A stretch of 64,000 nt of DNA from contig JAAYEC010000004.1 in the NCBI GenBank assembly GCA_012728915.1, positions 1-64,000 on the forward strand, in the 5' to 3' direction. Shown one piece after another: positions 32,548-39,919 of the stretch. The notes below the pieces were generated by a model. That model worked only from the letters and a program-made list of their open reading frames with translations. It was not told the origin of the DNA and did no database searches. Both the position numbers and the translations under genes were made by a program. Position 1 is the stretch's first letter; every line of letters begins with the position of its first letter. The stretch comes from Deltaproteobacteria bacterium. GTDB taxonomy: Bacteria; Desulfobacterota; Syntrophia; Syntrophales; UBA2192.

Positions 32548-33522
32548 ATGCCCAAGGAAGTCACCCACTGGCTCATTGCCGAGGCTGTGTCGAGAAGCCT
32601 CCGGGGAACCTTTCTCGAGGAGCCCCTGGGCCGCAACCAGAACCTTCTGCACATCGGCGCCGTCGTTCACGACGCCCCCTATTACTATCTCAAGGCAGAC
32701 CGCGGGGCGCGTTTCGGGGATCTGCCCCGCAGGCTCCACGGCACCGTCGACGATGCCTATGAACTGATCGGCGCCCTTCTCCGCTCCACCCGGGAGAGGC
32801 CCCCGGAGGAGCAGAATCCGCTGCTGGCCGTTCTCGTCGGTCTCGTGACCCACCTGTTCGCCGATGCGCTCCTGCACCCCATGATCTTCTACCTCACGGG
32901 CCCCTACGATCATCCGTCCTTCCGGACCCGAACCGTCGCCCGGCAGGACCACCGCCGGCTCGAGGCGCTCATCGATATCCGGCTGGCCGGCGGCTATGCG
33001 CAGGTGAGGAAGCATTCGCTTGCATCCCGCCTGGATGCGGCAGAGTTTCCGCTCGACGAACTCTTCAGAGTTGCCGGATCGGCGTGGCTCGGGCCGGAAA
33101 GGGCGGCCGGTTTCGCCGCGGGGATGGTGTCGGCCTTCCGCCTCTTTGCCTTCATGCAGGGGCTTTACCGCAATCCGGTCCTCGGCCGCCTTGCCTTCCG
33201 ACTTTTTCCCGTCGTCCCGTCGTTTCTGAGGGAGATTCTTGCCCTCGTGTATTCTCCCCAGTTGACGCGCTACGAGGGGCGGATTGCAGGGGATATCGTC
33301 TACCGGCACCCCTGCTCGGGCAGAGAGGAGACGCACAGGCTTGACGATCTCGTCCACCGGGCCGCGGAAGAGAGCCTTGCGTTCTGCCGCGGGCTGGAAC
33401 CCCTGCTCGACCCGGCGGAAAAGCGACCGGCGCGGCTCGTCCTGCCGGCGGTCGATCCCGGCCTGGGGTTCGATCGGGATCACCCGCCGTGCCACCATGC
33501 AGAACGGCGGTTCTTCGCATGA
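32548..33522 (+). CDS. Zinc-dependent phospholipase C-like protein
   Basis: A 324-residue protein with the pattern of the zinc-dependent phospholipase C family (PF00882): KEVTHWLIAEAV at the N-terminus, HIGAVVHDAPYYYL, LVGLVTHLFADALLHPM, and a later ARQDHRRLEALID. These give the several His and Asp needed for a multi-zinc centre. It has no signal peptide, so it would be cytoplasmic, unlike secreted phospholipases. Family members of this bacterial type are poorly characterised. It starts 12 bases after the dehydrogenase gene. Confidence 0.72.
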   Translation: MPKEVTHWLIAEAVSRSLRGTFLEEPLGRNQNLLHIGAVVHDAPYYYLKADRGARFGDLPRRLHGTVDDAYELIGALLRSTRERPPEEQNPLLAVLVGLVTHLFADALLHPMIFYLTGPYDHPSFRTRTVARQDHRRLEALIDIRLAGGYAQVRKHSLASRLDAAEFPLDELFRVAGSAWLGPERAAGFAAGMVSAFRLFAFMQGLYRNPVLGRLAFRLFPVVPSFLREILALVYSPQLTRYEGRIAGDIVYRHPCSGREETHRLDDLVHRAAEESLAFCRGLEPLLDPAEKRPARLVLPAVDPGLGFDRDHPPCHHAERRFFA

Positions 33523-33559
33523 CTCGCCCCGGGGTTTTCATTTGCAAAAGAGGGTCTGC

Positions 33560-34789
33560 ATGATTATCCTGTACGTGCTGTGCCCGGCGGGAGACGGTTC
33601 GCCGCGCGCAGACATTCCCGTAACGCTGCGAAATCCGATGACCCTGTTTCTGCTGAAGTTTCTCCTGGTATACGGGCTGATGCACGGCTACGTCTTCCTG
33701 AAGGCGCGGGCCGCCTTTTCCCTAGGGCCCGGCACAGGCGTACCCGTCGCGTTCGCCCTGCTCGTCATGGCTCTGTCCCCTCTTGCCGCCGGACTCCTGG
33801 CAAGGCAGGGGGCGGAGGAGGCCGCGCGGCTCGCCACCTGGGGCGGTTATGTCTGGATGGCGCTCGTGTTTCTGCTCGTCGTGATGCTGCTTGCGGTCGA
33901 TCTGTACCGGGGCATCGTCATCCTGGCGGGGGCGGCCGCCCGCGCGGACCTCTCCGCTTTCACCCCGGGGGTGAAGGCCGCCTTCCTCGTGCCGCTGGTC
34001 CTCTCGACGGCGGCGACGGCCTGGGGCTTTCACGAGGCCTTGGACATCCGGACGGAACGGGTCGTGATCGAGACGGACCGTCTGCCGGATCACGTGGAAA
34101 GCGTTCGGATCTGTCAGCTCTCCGACGTGCATCTCGGCCCCATCGTCCGCGAGGAGAGGCTCGCGCGCATGCTCGATGCGGTGAAGAGGGAAAACCCCGA
34201 CCTGCTCGTCTCCACGGGCGACCTGGTGGACGGCAGGCTGTCCCGAATGCCGGGGCTCGTCGGGCAGTTCCGGGAAATCCGGCCGGCCCTGGGCATGTTT
34301 GCCGTCACGGGGAATCATGAGTTCTACGCGGGGCTCGACGACGCCCTGGCCTTCATGAAAGAGGCCGGGTTCGACGTGCTGAGAGGGGAGGCGCGCGATG
34401 TGGGGGGGCTCCTCACCGTCGCCGGGGTGGACGACCCGGCGGGACGCGGCTTCGACTTGCGAGGCCGAAGCGACGGGGAGCGCGAGCTGCTGGCGGATCT
34501 GCCGCGGGACCGCTTCGTCCTTTTTCTGAAGCACCGGCCCGTCGTCGAGGAGGAGTCCCTCGGCCTCTTCGACCTGCAGCTCTCCGGCCACACGCACCGG
34601 GGGCAGATCTTCCCCTTCAACTATGTCGTCGACCTGTATTTTTCCATCCGGAGCGGGCTCCACGATCTCGGCCATTCCCACATCTACGTCAGCCGCGGCT
34701 CGGGCACCTGGGGTCCCCCCATCCGGTTCCTTGCGCCGCCGGAAGTGACGGTGATCGAGATTGTCAAACGAAAACGGGATCAGCGCTGA
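33560..34789 (+). CDS. Membrane-anchored metallophosphoesterase (YkuE-like)
   Basis: A 409-residue calcineurin-like phosphoesterase. Four hydrophobic segments occupy about residues 27-175. The dinuclear metal motifs follow: LSDVHLGP, STGDLVDG, TGNHEFY and SGHTHRGQIFP. Related YkuE-type proteins hydrolyse phosphodiesters or pyrophosphates of lipids such as UDP-diacylglucosamine; this one's substrate is unknown. The start at 33560 has AGAGGG 6 bases upstream. An internal Met at 33638, just before the first membrane helix, is the alternative. Confidence 0.82.
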   Translation: MIILYVLCPAGDGSPRADIPVTLRNPMTLFLLKFLLVYGLMHGYVFLKARAAFSLGPGTGVPVAFALLVMALSPLAAGLLARQGAEEAARLATWGGYVWMALVFLLVVMLLAVDLYRGIVILAGAAARADLSAFTPGVKAAFLVPLVLSTAATAWGFHEALDIRTERVVIETDRLPDHVESVRICQLSDVHLGPIVREERLARMLDAVKRENPDLLVSTGDLVDGRLSRMPGLVGQFREIRPALGMFAVTGNHEFYAGLDDALAFMKEAGFDVLRGEARDVGGLLTVAGVDDPAGRGFDLRGRSDGERELLADLPRDRFVLFLKHRPVVEEESLGLFDLQLSGHTHRGQIFPFNYVVDLYFSIRSGLHDLGHSHIYVSRGSGTWGPPIRFLAPPEVTVIEIVKRKRDQR

Positions 34790-34805
34790 CAGAGGTCACG
34801 GCATC

Positions 34806-36332
34806 ATGTTCAGTCCATCGGACATCGAATTCATCCGCTCCAGGGGTACGACGGAAGAGAGCGTGGCGCGGCAGATCGACCGGTTCCTGCAGGGCGCGGC
34901 GCACGTGACCCTCGACCGGCCGGCCACGGTCGGTGACGGGATCGTCCGGCTCGCCGGGGACGAGAAGGCTCGCCTGGCAGCCCTTCTCGACGGGGCGGCG
35001 GAGGCCGGTCGCTGTCTGGCGTTCGTTCCCGCCTCGGGCGCCGCCTCGCGCATGTTCAGGGACTGGCATGCCGCCTTCCACCGAGGCGGGTTCGCGAGCC
35101 GGCAGGAATCCGACGCCTTCGCGAAGAACCTGCCGCGCCATGCCTTTTACGGGGACCTGTGCGAGGCCCTGTCGAAAGCCGGCCGCGGCGTGGCGCAAAC
35201 CGGGACCGCGGGCGGGGAGCGCGAGGTTCTCGACTTCATCCTGAACGAGAGAGGGCTCAACTACGCATGCAAACCCAAGGCGCTGCTGAAATTCCACCGG
35301 TACGGCGATGCCGCCCGGACGGCCCTGGAGGAGCACCTCGTGGAGGCGGCCCTGTACGTCAGGGACGGCAGCGGGCTGTGCCGCGTGCACTTCACCGTTT
35401 CCGGGGAGCATCGGCTGCCGGTGAGCGAGCTCCTGCAACGTGTGGTTCCCCGGTATGAAAAGGAACTCGGCGTGCGCTTCGAGATCGGGCTGTCGGTCCA
35501 GAGCGAGGCGACGGACACGATTGCCGTCGATCTCGACAACCGGCCGTTCCGGGCGCGTGACGGGAAACTGCTTTTCCGGCCCGGGGGGCACGGCGCGCTG
35601 CTGTACAACCTCAACGAGATCCGGGGCGACATCGTGTTCGTCAAGAATATCGACAACATCGTGCCGGACCGCCTCAAGGGCGCAACGGTTCTCTACAAGA
35701 AGGTCCTCGGAGGATACCTGGTTGACCTGCAGCAGGAGCTCTTCAGCCGTCTCCGGGTGCTGTCGGACCCCTCGGCCGGCGGGGATGCGGTGACAGAGGC
35801 CGCCCGTTTTGCGGCGGAGCGCTTGGCGGTCGCCCTGCCGTCGGGCTTCGAGGGCCGGTCCATCGACGAGCGCAGGAGGATCCTGATCGACGCACTGGAC
35901 AGGCCCGTTCGCGTCTGCGGGATGGTGAAGAACGAGGGGGAACCGGGCGGAGGGCCTTTCTGGGTGAGGGGCAGGGACGGCGGGTGCTCTCTGCAGATCG
36001 TGGAGGAAGCCCAAGTGGACCGGGAGAAGGAGGGGCAGGGGCTCCTGTGGGCCTCGTCGACCCACTTCAACCCCGTCGATCTCGCATGCGGGGTGCGCGA
36101 TTTCCGGGGCCGTCCGTACGATCTCGAGAGGTTCGTCGCCGCCGATCAGGTCTTCATCTCGACCAAGTCGCACGAGGGGAAGGACATCAAGGCCCTCGAA
36201 CTGCCCGGCCTCTGGAACGGATCGATGGCCTTGTGGCACACGGTGTTTGTCGAGGTGCCCGTCGAGACCTTCAACCCCGTGAAGACCGTCGAAGACCTGC
36301 TGCGCCCCGCGCACCTGCCTGAACACGGCTAA
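34806..36332 (+). CDS. DUF4301 family protein, nucleotidyltransferase-like N-terminus
   Basis: A 508-residue protein matching the DUF4301 family in length and motifs. Residues 75-84 (PASGAASRMF) and 156-168 (KPKALLKFHRYGD) resemble the nucleotide-binding Gly-rich loop and the sugar-1-phosphate-binding Lys of nucleotidyltransferases; that relation is inference. Later conserved parts are PGGHGALLYNLN, FVKNIDNIVPD and FWVRGRDGGCSLQIVEE. No reaction is known to me for the family. AGAGG lies 10 bases before the start; an in-frame upstream Met at 34761 overlaps the phosphoesterase gene. Confidence 0.72.
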   Translation: MFSPSDIEFIRSRGTTEESVARQIDRFLQGAAHVTLDRPATVGDGIVRLAGDEKARLAALLDGAAEAGRCLAFVPASGAASRMFRDWHAAFHRGGFASRQESDAFAKNLPRHAFYGDLCEALSKAGRGVAQTGTAGGEREVLDFILNERGLNYACKPKALLKFHRYGDAARTALEEHLVEAALYVRDGSGLCRVHFTVSGEHRLPVSELLQRVVPRYEKELGVRFEIGLSVQSEATDTIAVDLDNRPFRARDGKLLFRPGGHGALLYNLNEIRGDIVFVKNIDNIVPDRLKGATVLYKKVLGGYLVDLQQELFSRLRVLSDPSAGGDAVTEAARFAAERLAVALPSGFEGRSIDERRRILIDALDRPVRVCGMVKNEGEPGGGPFWVRGRDGGCSLQIVEEAQVDREKEGQGLLWASSTHFNPVDLACGVRDFRGRPYDLERFVAADQVFISTKSHEGKDIKALELPGLWNGSMALWHTVFVEVPVETFNPVKTVEDLLRPAHLPEHG

Positions 36333-36412
36333 GGGAAAACGGCGAAAAACGGCAACGGCGAGGCGTTCGATTCCCTGCCCTCGGGCTTAAGCCGTTCGCC
36401 TTGTGCCCGCCT

Positions 36413-37414
36413 TCAGATCATCTTGCCCTGTAACTGCCCCCTGTCCGCCGGGCAGACCCGGAGAAACGTGGTCGCCCTGCCGCGCCGGCACTTCACGGTC
36501 ACCTCGCCCGCGCCTTTCGGAGCGTCTCCGTAGGCCGCGCAGATGGCGGCGGCCGAACGGCAGATCTCATCCGGCCCGCCGCCGGGAAGCATGCAGAGCG
36601 GCCCCGGGAAATCCCTCATCTGGAATACGGCGTCCTGCTCCTCGATGAGGGACTCGAGGGACTGGTTGTCCTGCCTGTTTCTGCCGACGATGACCTTGTG
36701 CCTCTCGCCGATCCGGATGTGGCGCCCCGACCTCAAAAGTTCCAGATCGCGGGTGGTGAAATCGGGGTGGCGGGCGAAGAGGTCCCTGAGGCGCCTCGAG
36801 AACATGGGATCCGTCAGGAGGCACCCCCCGGCGGGGTTCGAGTACTCGGTGATGCCGTAGCGCCCCGCGAGCTCCATCTGCCGCTTTCGGCCGCGGCCCG
36901 AGATGTCCAGGAGCCGCTCCCGGTCAACCTTCCCCTCCCGTTCCGGCTGTGTCTCGGGAAGCAGGCGCGCGGAGAGGGGACGAAGGACCCGGTCCGCGTA
37001 GCCCGAGTTCTTCGCCACGACGTGAAGCATCTGCCGGCTCTGCGACATGGGCCGCTGGCCCAGGACCTCGCCGGTAAAGACGAAATCGTATCCCATCTCC
37101 TCCATTTTCTTCCCGGCGATCCGGAGCATGAGGGTGTGGCAGTCGATACAGGGGTTCATGTTTTTGCCGTACCCGTAGCGCGGGGCCCTGACCACGGCGA
37201 GGTGCTCGGTGGTGATGTCGAGGACCAGGAGGGGCAGGCCGATCATCCCGGCGGCCGCGTGCGCCTTCCCGGCGTCGAAAAACGGGGTCCGGAAGGTCAG
37301 TCCCGTCACGTCGATCCCCTGTTCCTCGATCAGCTTGACCGAGACGATGCTGTCGAGCCCCCCCGAAAAAAGGGAGATGGCCCTCACCGGTGTTGTCGTA
37401 GCCGCTTCAGACAA
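36413..37414 (-). CDS. PP-loop ATPase, tRNA-thiolation-like, with NFACT-R-like C-terminal domain
   Basis: A protein of about 333 residues. A PP-loop (LFSGGLDS near residues 15-22) marks an ATP pyrophosphatase as in ThiI and MnmA. A CxxC pair (NPCIDCHTLM) and a further Cys (GGCLLTD) are placed like sulfur-transfer cysteines. The C-terminal 110 residues resemble the NFACT-R (DUF814) RNA-binding domain: KVIVGRNRQDNQSLESLI, then FPGPLCMLPGG. It probably adenylates and thiolates a tRNA uridine (inference). The start is uncertain: an open frame extends to an ATG at 37573, but that part is Pro/Arg-rich and looks non-coding; TTG at 37414 with AAAGGG upstream is preferred. Confidence 0.72.
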   Translation of the reverse strand: MSEAATTTPVRAISLFSGGLDSIVSVKLIEEQGIDVTGLTFRTPFFDAGKAHAAAGMIGLPLLVLDITTEHLAVVRAPRYGYGKNMNPCIDCHTLMLRIAGKKMEEMGYDFVFTGEVLGQRPMSQSRQMLHVVAKNSGYADRVLRPLSARLLPETQPEREGKVDRERLLDISGRGRKRQMELAGRYGITEYSNPAGGCLLTDPMFSRRLRDLFARHPDFTTRDLELLRSGRHIRIGERHKVIVGRNRQDNQSLESLIEEQDAVFQMRDFPGPLCMLPGGGPDEICRSAAAICAAYGDAPKGAGEVTVKCRRGRATTFLRVCPADRGQLQGKMI

Positions 37415-37688
37415 GGCAATCGACCCTTTCGTGTGCGGTGTGCCTCTCCGCCTTCGCCGGATGATCCGCGGGAGATTGTCGCCCTCATACGCGATCCTGC
37501 CGGCCGGGCCGCGGTTTCCCGGCAGCGTGAACGGGGCGGGGTCGGCGGGAGGATGGATCCCGCCGGGACGCATCGGGCGGCGCTCGGCCGCAACGGCCCC
37601 GGGTGCATGGCGCGGGACCTCCGGCGGCGACGGCGCAGGGCGGTATCTTACCCGCCGCCCAGGGGAATGTCAAACGCAGGAGCGCCCC

Positions 37689-37724
37689 AAGAAAAGAGCC
37701 GTGGCTCTTTCGGGCCACGGCTCT
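37689..37724 (-). terminator. Intrinsic terminator after the acyl-CoA dehydrogenase gene
   Basis: An 11-bp perfect stem (AGAGCCGTGGC 37695-37705 with GCCACGGCTCT 37714-37724), followed on the minus strand by TTTCTT. It lies 24 bases after the stop. Confidence 0.85.
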
Positions 37725-37747
37725 GCGGGGTTCGGAAACCTTGAGGA

Positions 37748-38938
37748 TTACATACCGCTCTTGAAGTTGTCCCTCATGAGCTCGCGGGCGATGATCATGC
37801 GGCGGATTTCGGAGGTGCCGGCGCCGATCTCCCACAGCTTCTGATCCAGGAAGTGACGGGTCACGCCGTACTCGGTGCAGTAGCCGTAGCCGCCGTGGAT
37901 CTGGATCGCATCGAGACCGATCTTCGTGCCCACTTCGCCGCAGTACAGCAGGGAGGCCGCGGCCATGCGGTCGAGGTCCGTGCCCTTGCCGCCCGCCTTG
38001 TTGGGCAGCGAATCGCAGTAGGCGGCCGCGCTGTAGGCCATCCAGCGGGATGCCTTGTAGCCGCAGTACATGTTCGCCAGCTTCTCCTGGATCGTCTGGA
38101 AGGAGGCGATGGGCTTGCCGAACTGGACGCGCTCCTGGGCGTATTTCAGGGAGAGCTCGAGGCAGCTCCTCATGGACCCGAGGGTGCAGCCCGACAGGGT
38201 GATGCGCTCGGTGCAGAGGCCGGAGGTCAGAACGGCCACGCCCTTGTTCAGTCCGCCGATGAGGTACTCTTCCGGAAGCTCCATGTCCTCGAAGGTGACC
38301 AGGCCCGTGGGGGAGGTCCTCATGCCCCACTTCTTGATCTTCTCGACGGACCAGCCCTTCTGCTGCTTGGGGAAGCATATGAAGGTGGAGATGCCGTGGG
38401 GGCCCTTGTCGGGGTCGGTCTTCGCGTAGAACACCATGAAGTCGGCCACCGGTCCGTTGGTGATGAAGATCTTGCTGCCGTTGATGACCCACTTGTCGCC
38501 CTTCTTGATGGCGCGGGTCTTCATGCTCATGGCGTCGGAGCCGGCGTTGGGCTCGGTGATGCCGAGGCAGCCGATGTACTCGCCCGTGCAGGACTTGGGC
38601 AGGATGTCCATCTTCTGCTTCTCCGTCGCGTTGCGGCGGAAGTTGTCGAAGCACAGCGTCTGGCTGGCGCCGACGGTCATCGAGAGGGCGTTGCTGACGC
38701 GGGCGATCGTCTCGTAGGCCAGCAGGGTTTCCACGTAGCCCATGGCCGACCCGCCGTACTTCTCCTCGAACACGATGCCGTTGATGCCGAGCTTGCCGGT
38801 CTCGACGAAGAGACCCTCGGGCATCACATCCGCCTCGTACGCGTGCTCCATCTGGGGCTCGAGCCAGGCGACAGCCCACTTGTACACGCTGTCCTCGAGC
38901 ATCTTTTGTTCTTCGGTGAAATTGAAATTCAACGCCAT
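37748..38938 (-). CDS. Acyl-CoA dehydrogenase, isovaleryl-type active site
   Basis: A 396-residue FAD-dependent dehydrogenase that introduces the 2,3-double bond in acyl-CoA, passing electrons to ETF. Family motifs are GCLGITEPNAGSD, KWVINGSKIFITNG and QIHGGYGYCTEYGVTRHFLD. The C-terminal loop is EIGAGTSEIRRM, where the SCAD/MCAD catalytic Glu position is Ala; instead a Glu is present at about residue 244 in LCTERITLSG, the position used by isovaleryl-CoA dehydrogenase. So a branched-chain or short-chain acyl-CoA is likely. ATG at 38938 has GGGAGG upstream. It is monocistronic, with a strong promoter (39141-39169) and terminator. Confidence 0.88.
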   Translation of the reverse strand: MALNFNFTEEQKMLEDSVYKWAVAWLEPQMEHAYEADVMPEGLFVETGKLGINGIVFEEKYGGSAMGYVETLLAYETIARVSNALSMTVGASQTLCFDNFRRNATEKQKMDILPKSCTGEYIGCLGITEPNAGSDAMSMKTRAIKKGDKWVINGSKIFITNGPVADFMVFYAKTDPDKGPHGISTFICFPKQQKGWSVEKIKKWGMRTSPTGLVTFEDMELPEEYLIGGLNKGVAVLTSGLCTERITLSGCTLGSMRSCLELSLKYAQERVQFGKPIASFQTIQEKLANMYCGYKASRWMAYSAAAYCDSLPNKAGGKGTDLDRMAAASLLYCGEVGTKIGLDAIQIHGGYGYCTEYGVTRHFLDQKLWEIGAGTSEIRRMIIARELMRDNFKSGM

Positions 38939-39140
38939 AACCAACTACCTCCCTTTCTTAAAATTTGGCCCCAAAACGCGAATTACGGATGTCTCCTGTG
39001 CCGGCGCATGGCATGAGCCGCATGATGTAAATCGCCCTGGGTGATCCTCTCTCTGTCGTCTCAGGCGTGGCGAAAGAACGGTGGGGCGGGGACTGCAAAC
39101 GCCCTGCAACCGGCATTTGTGCATCCCTTAAAACGCGAGA

Positions 39141-39169
39141 CATATACCGAATTGAAGACGTTCTGTCAA
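39141..39169 (-). promoter_or_regulatory. Strong sigma-70 promoter of the acyl-CoA dehydrogenase gene
   Basis: On the minus strand TTGACA (39164-39169), a 17-base spacer and TATATG (39141-39146). It gives a leader of about 195 bases before the start codon. Confidence 0.75.
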
Positions 39170-39307
39170 GGTTAAAAACGCCTATGGGCAGGGAAAAAGC
39201 GGCTTGCACGCGGCGGACGCCGCCGTCCCGGACGAAAGGCCCGTCGGGCCGCAGGCAAACGGGGGTGAGGCCGGCCCCGGCCCGGTCATCACCGGGGAGC
39301 CCAGGAT

Positions 39308-39407
39308 GTGCGAATGCAGAACGTTGAGTTCAAATATCGCACACAAGCCAAACGCTTTGCCACGGCGCTTCGTCAGAAATTGAACGTTTATTGTGCGATA
39401 ATGGCAC
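39308..39407. promoter_or_regulatory. Cluster of three 15-bp palindromic activator sites upstream of RNA A
   Basis: GTGCGAATGCAGAAC (39308-39322), GTTCAAATATCGCAC (39328-39342, reverse orientation) and GTGCGATAATGGCAC (39393-39407). All fit GTGC-N7-G[CA]AC. The first two start 20 bases apart, two helical turns. They lie about 135-235 bases upstream of the sigma-54 promoter, as expected for enhancer sites. The same motif recurs upstream of RNA B and of the sigma-54 activator gene. Confidence 0.65.
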
Positions 39408-39542
39408 GATTCGGCACCCGCCGTCCCGTTGTGATGTCCGGTGAGGACCGCTCCGGGGGGACCGCTCCCATTTCAATAGCTTGTATTTATTGCCGGATTT
39501 GAGGTCTGGCCTTCCGTTCTTTTCCGTCGAGCCCGCCTGCCG

Positions 39543-39558
39543 TGGCATTGTTATTGCT
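39543..39558 (+). promoter_or_regulatory. Sigma-54 promoter of RNA A
   Basis: TGGCATTGTTATTGCT, with GG and GC 10 bases apart, one mismatch (T for C) from the TGGCAC-N5-TTGC consensus. It differs at a single position from the promoter at 50428-50443. Confidence 0.75.
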
Positions 39559-39568
39559 AATTATACGG

Positions 39569-39890
39569 GCACGGCGCTTGAGGAAATGCCCAAGACCCTG
39601 ACAGACCCCCAAATTTCCTAGCGCTTGCTTTGAAAGAGGACATCCGGTGGATGGTTTTGGTCCCTCCTTTCCATCCACCGATGCCCTTTCAAAAACCCCC
39701 TCTGCCGAAGCAATCCCTGGATGAAAACATGCGGCGCTGCCTGTCCGGCTTGGCGGTCCCCGTGCTCGTGCCGGTCGTACTTTCTTCAGCTGGGCGGTCG
39801 AACCGCGCAATCCCCCGCCGGCCCATGCAGGCCCTCTGATCCGCTTCCCTGGGAAATGAAAAAGCCGGCCCCGCAAGGAGCCGGCTTTTT
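39569..39890 (+). ncRNA. Putative sigma-54-dependent regulatory RNA A
   Basis: Predicted to start about 12 bases past the promoter GC and end at the terminator at 39859-39890, roughly 320 nucleotides. A 5' stem is closed by GCGC/AGGAAAT (39574-39587) with ATTTCCT/GCGC (39613-39624). A long hairpin (39629-39693) has inner stem CGGTGGATGG / CCATCCACCG and the loop TTTTGGTCCCTCCTTT. The hairpin is homologous to that in RNA B with a compensated base pair. The reading frame through it is not conserved between the copies, because the loops differ by two bases. It lies between the divergent acyl-CoA dehydrogenase gene and convergent atoE. Confidence 0.6.
39859..39890. terminator. Bidirectional terminator between RNA A and atoE
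   Basis: AAAAAGCCGGC (39859-39869) pairs with GCCGGCTTTTT (39880-39890), 10-base loop. T tracts on both strands let it end RNA A and atoE. Confidence 0.85.
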
Positions 39891-39919
39891 GCCTGTTTAC
39901 GCGCGGAGCGCGGGAGCGC

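Noticed and set aside
31381-33498. A 705-codon minus-strand open frame
   Set aside because: Opposite the zinc dehydrogenase and phospholipase-like genes, both with clear motifs.
39630-39839. A 69-codon frame inside RNA A
   Set aside because: The start is TTG inside the hairpin stem, and the matching region of RNA B is shifted by two bases with a different translation, so it is not a conserved peptide.
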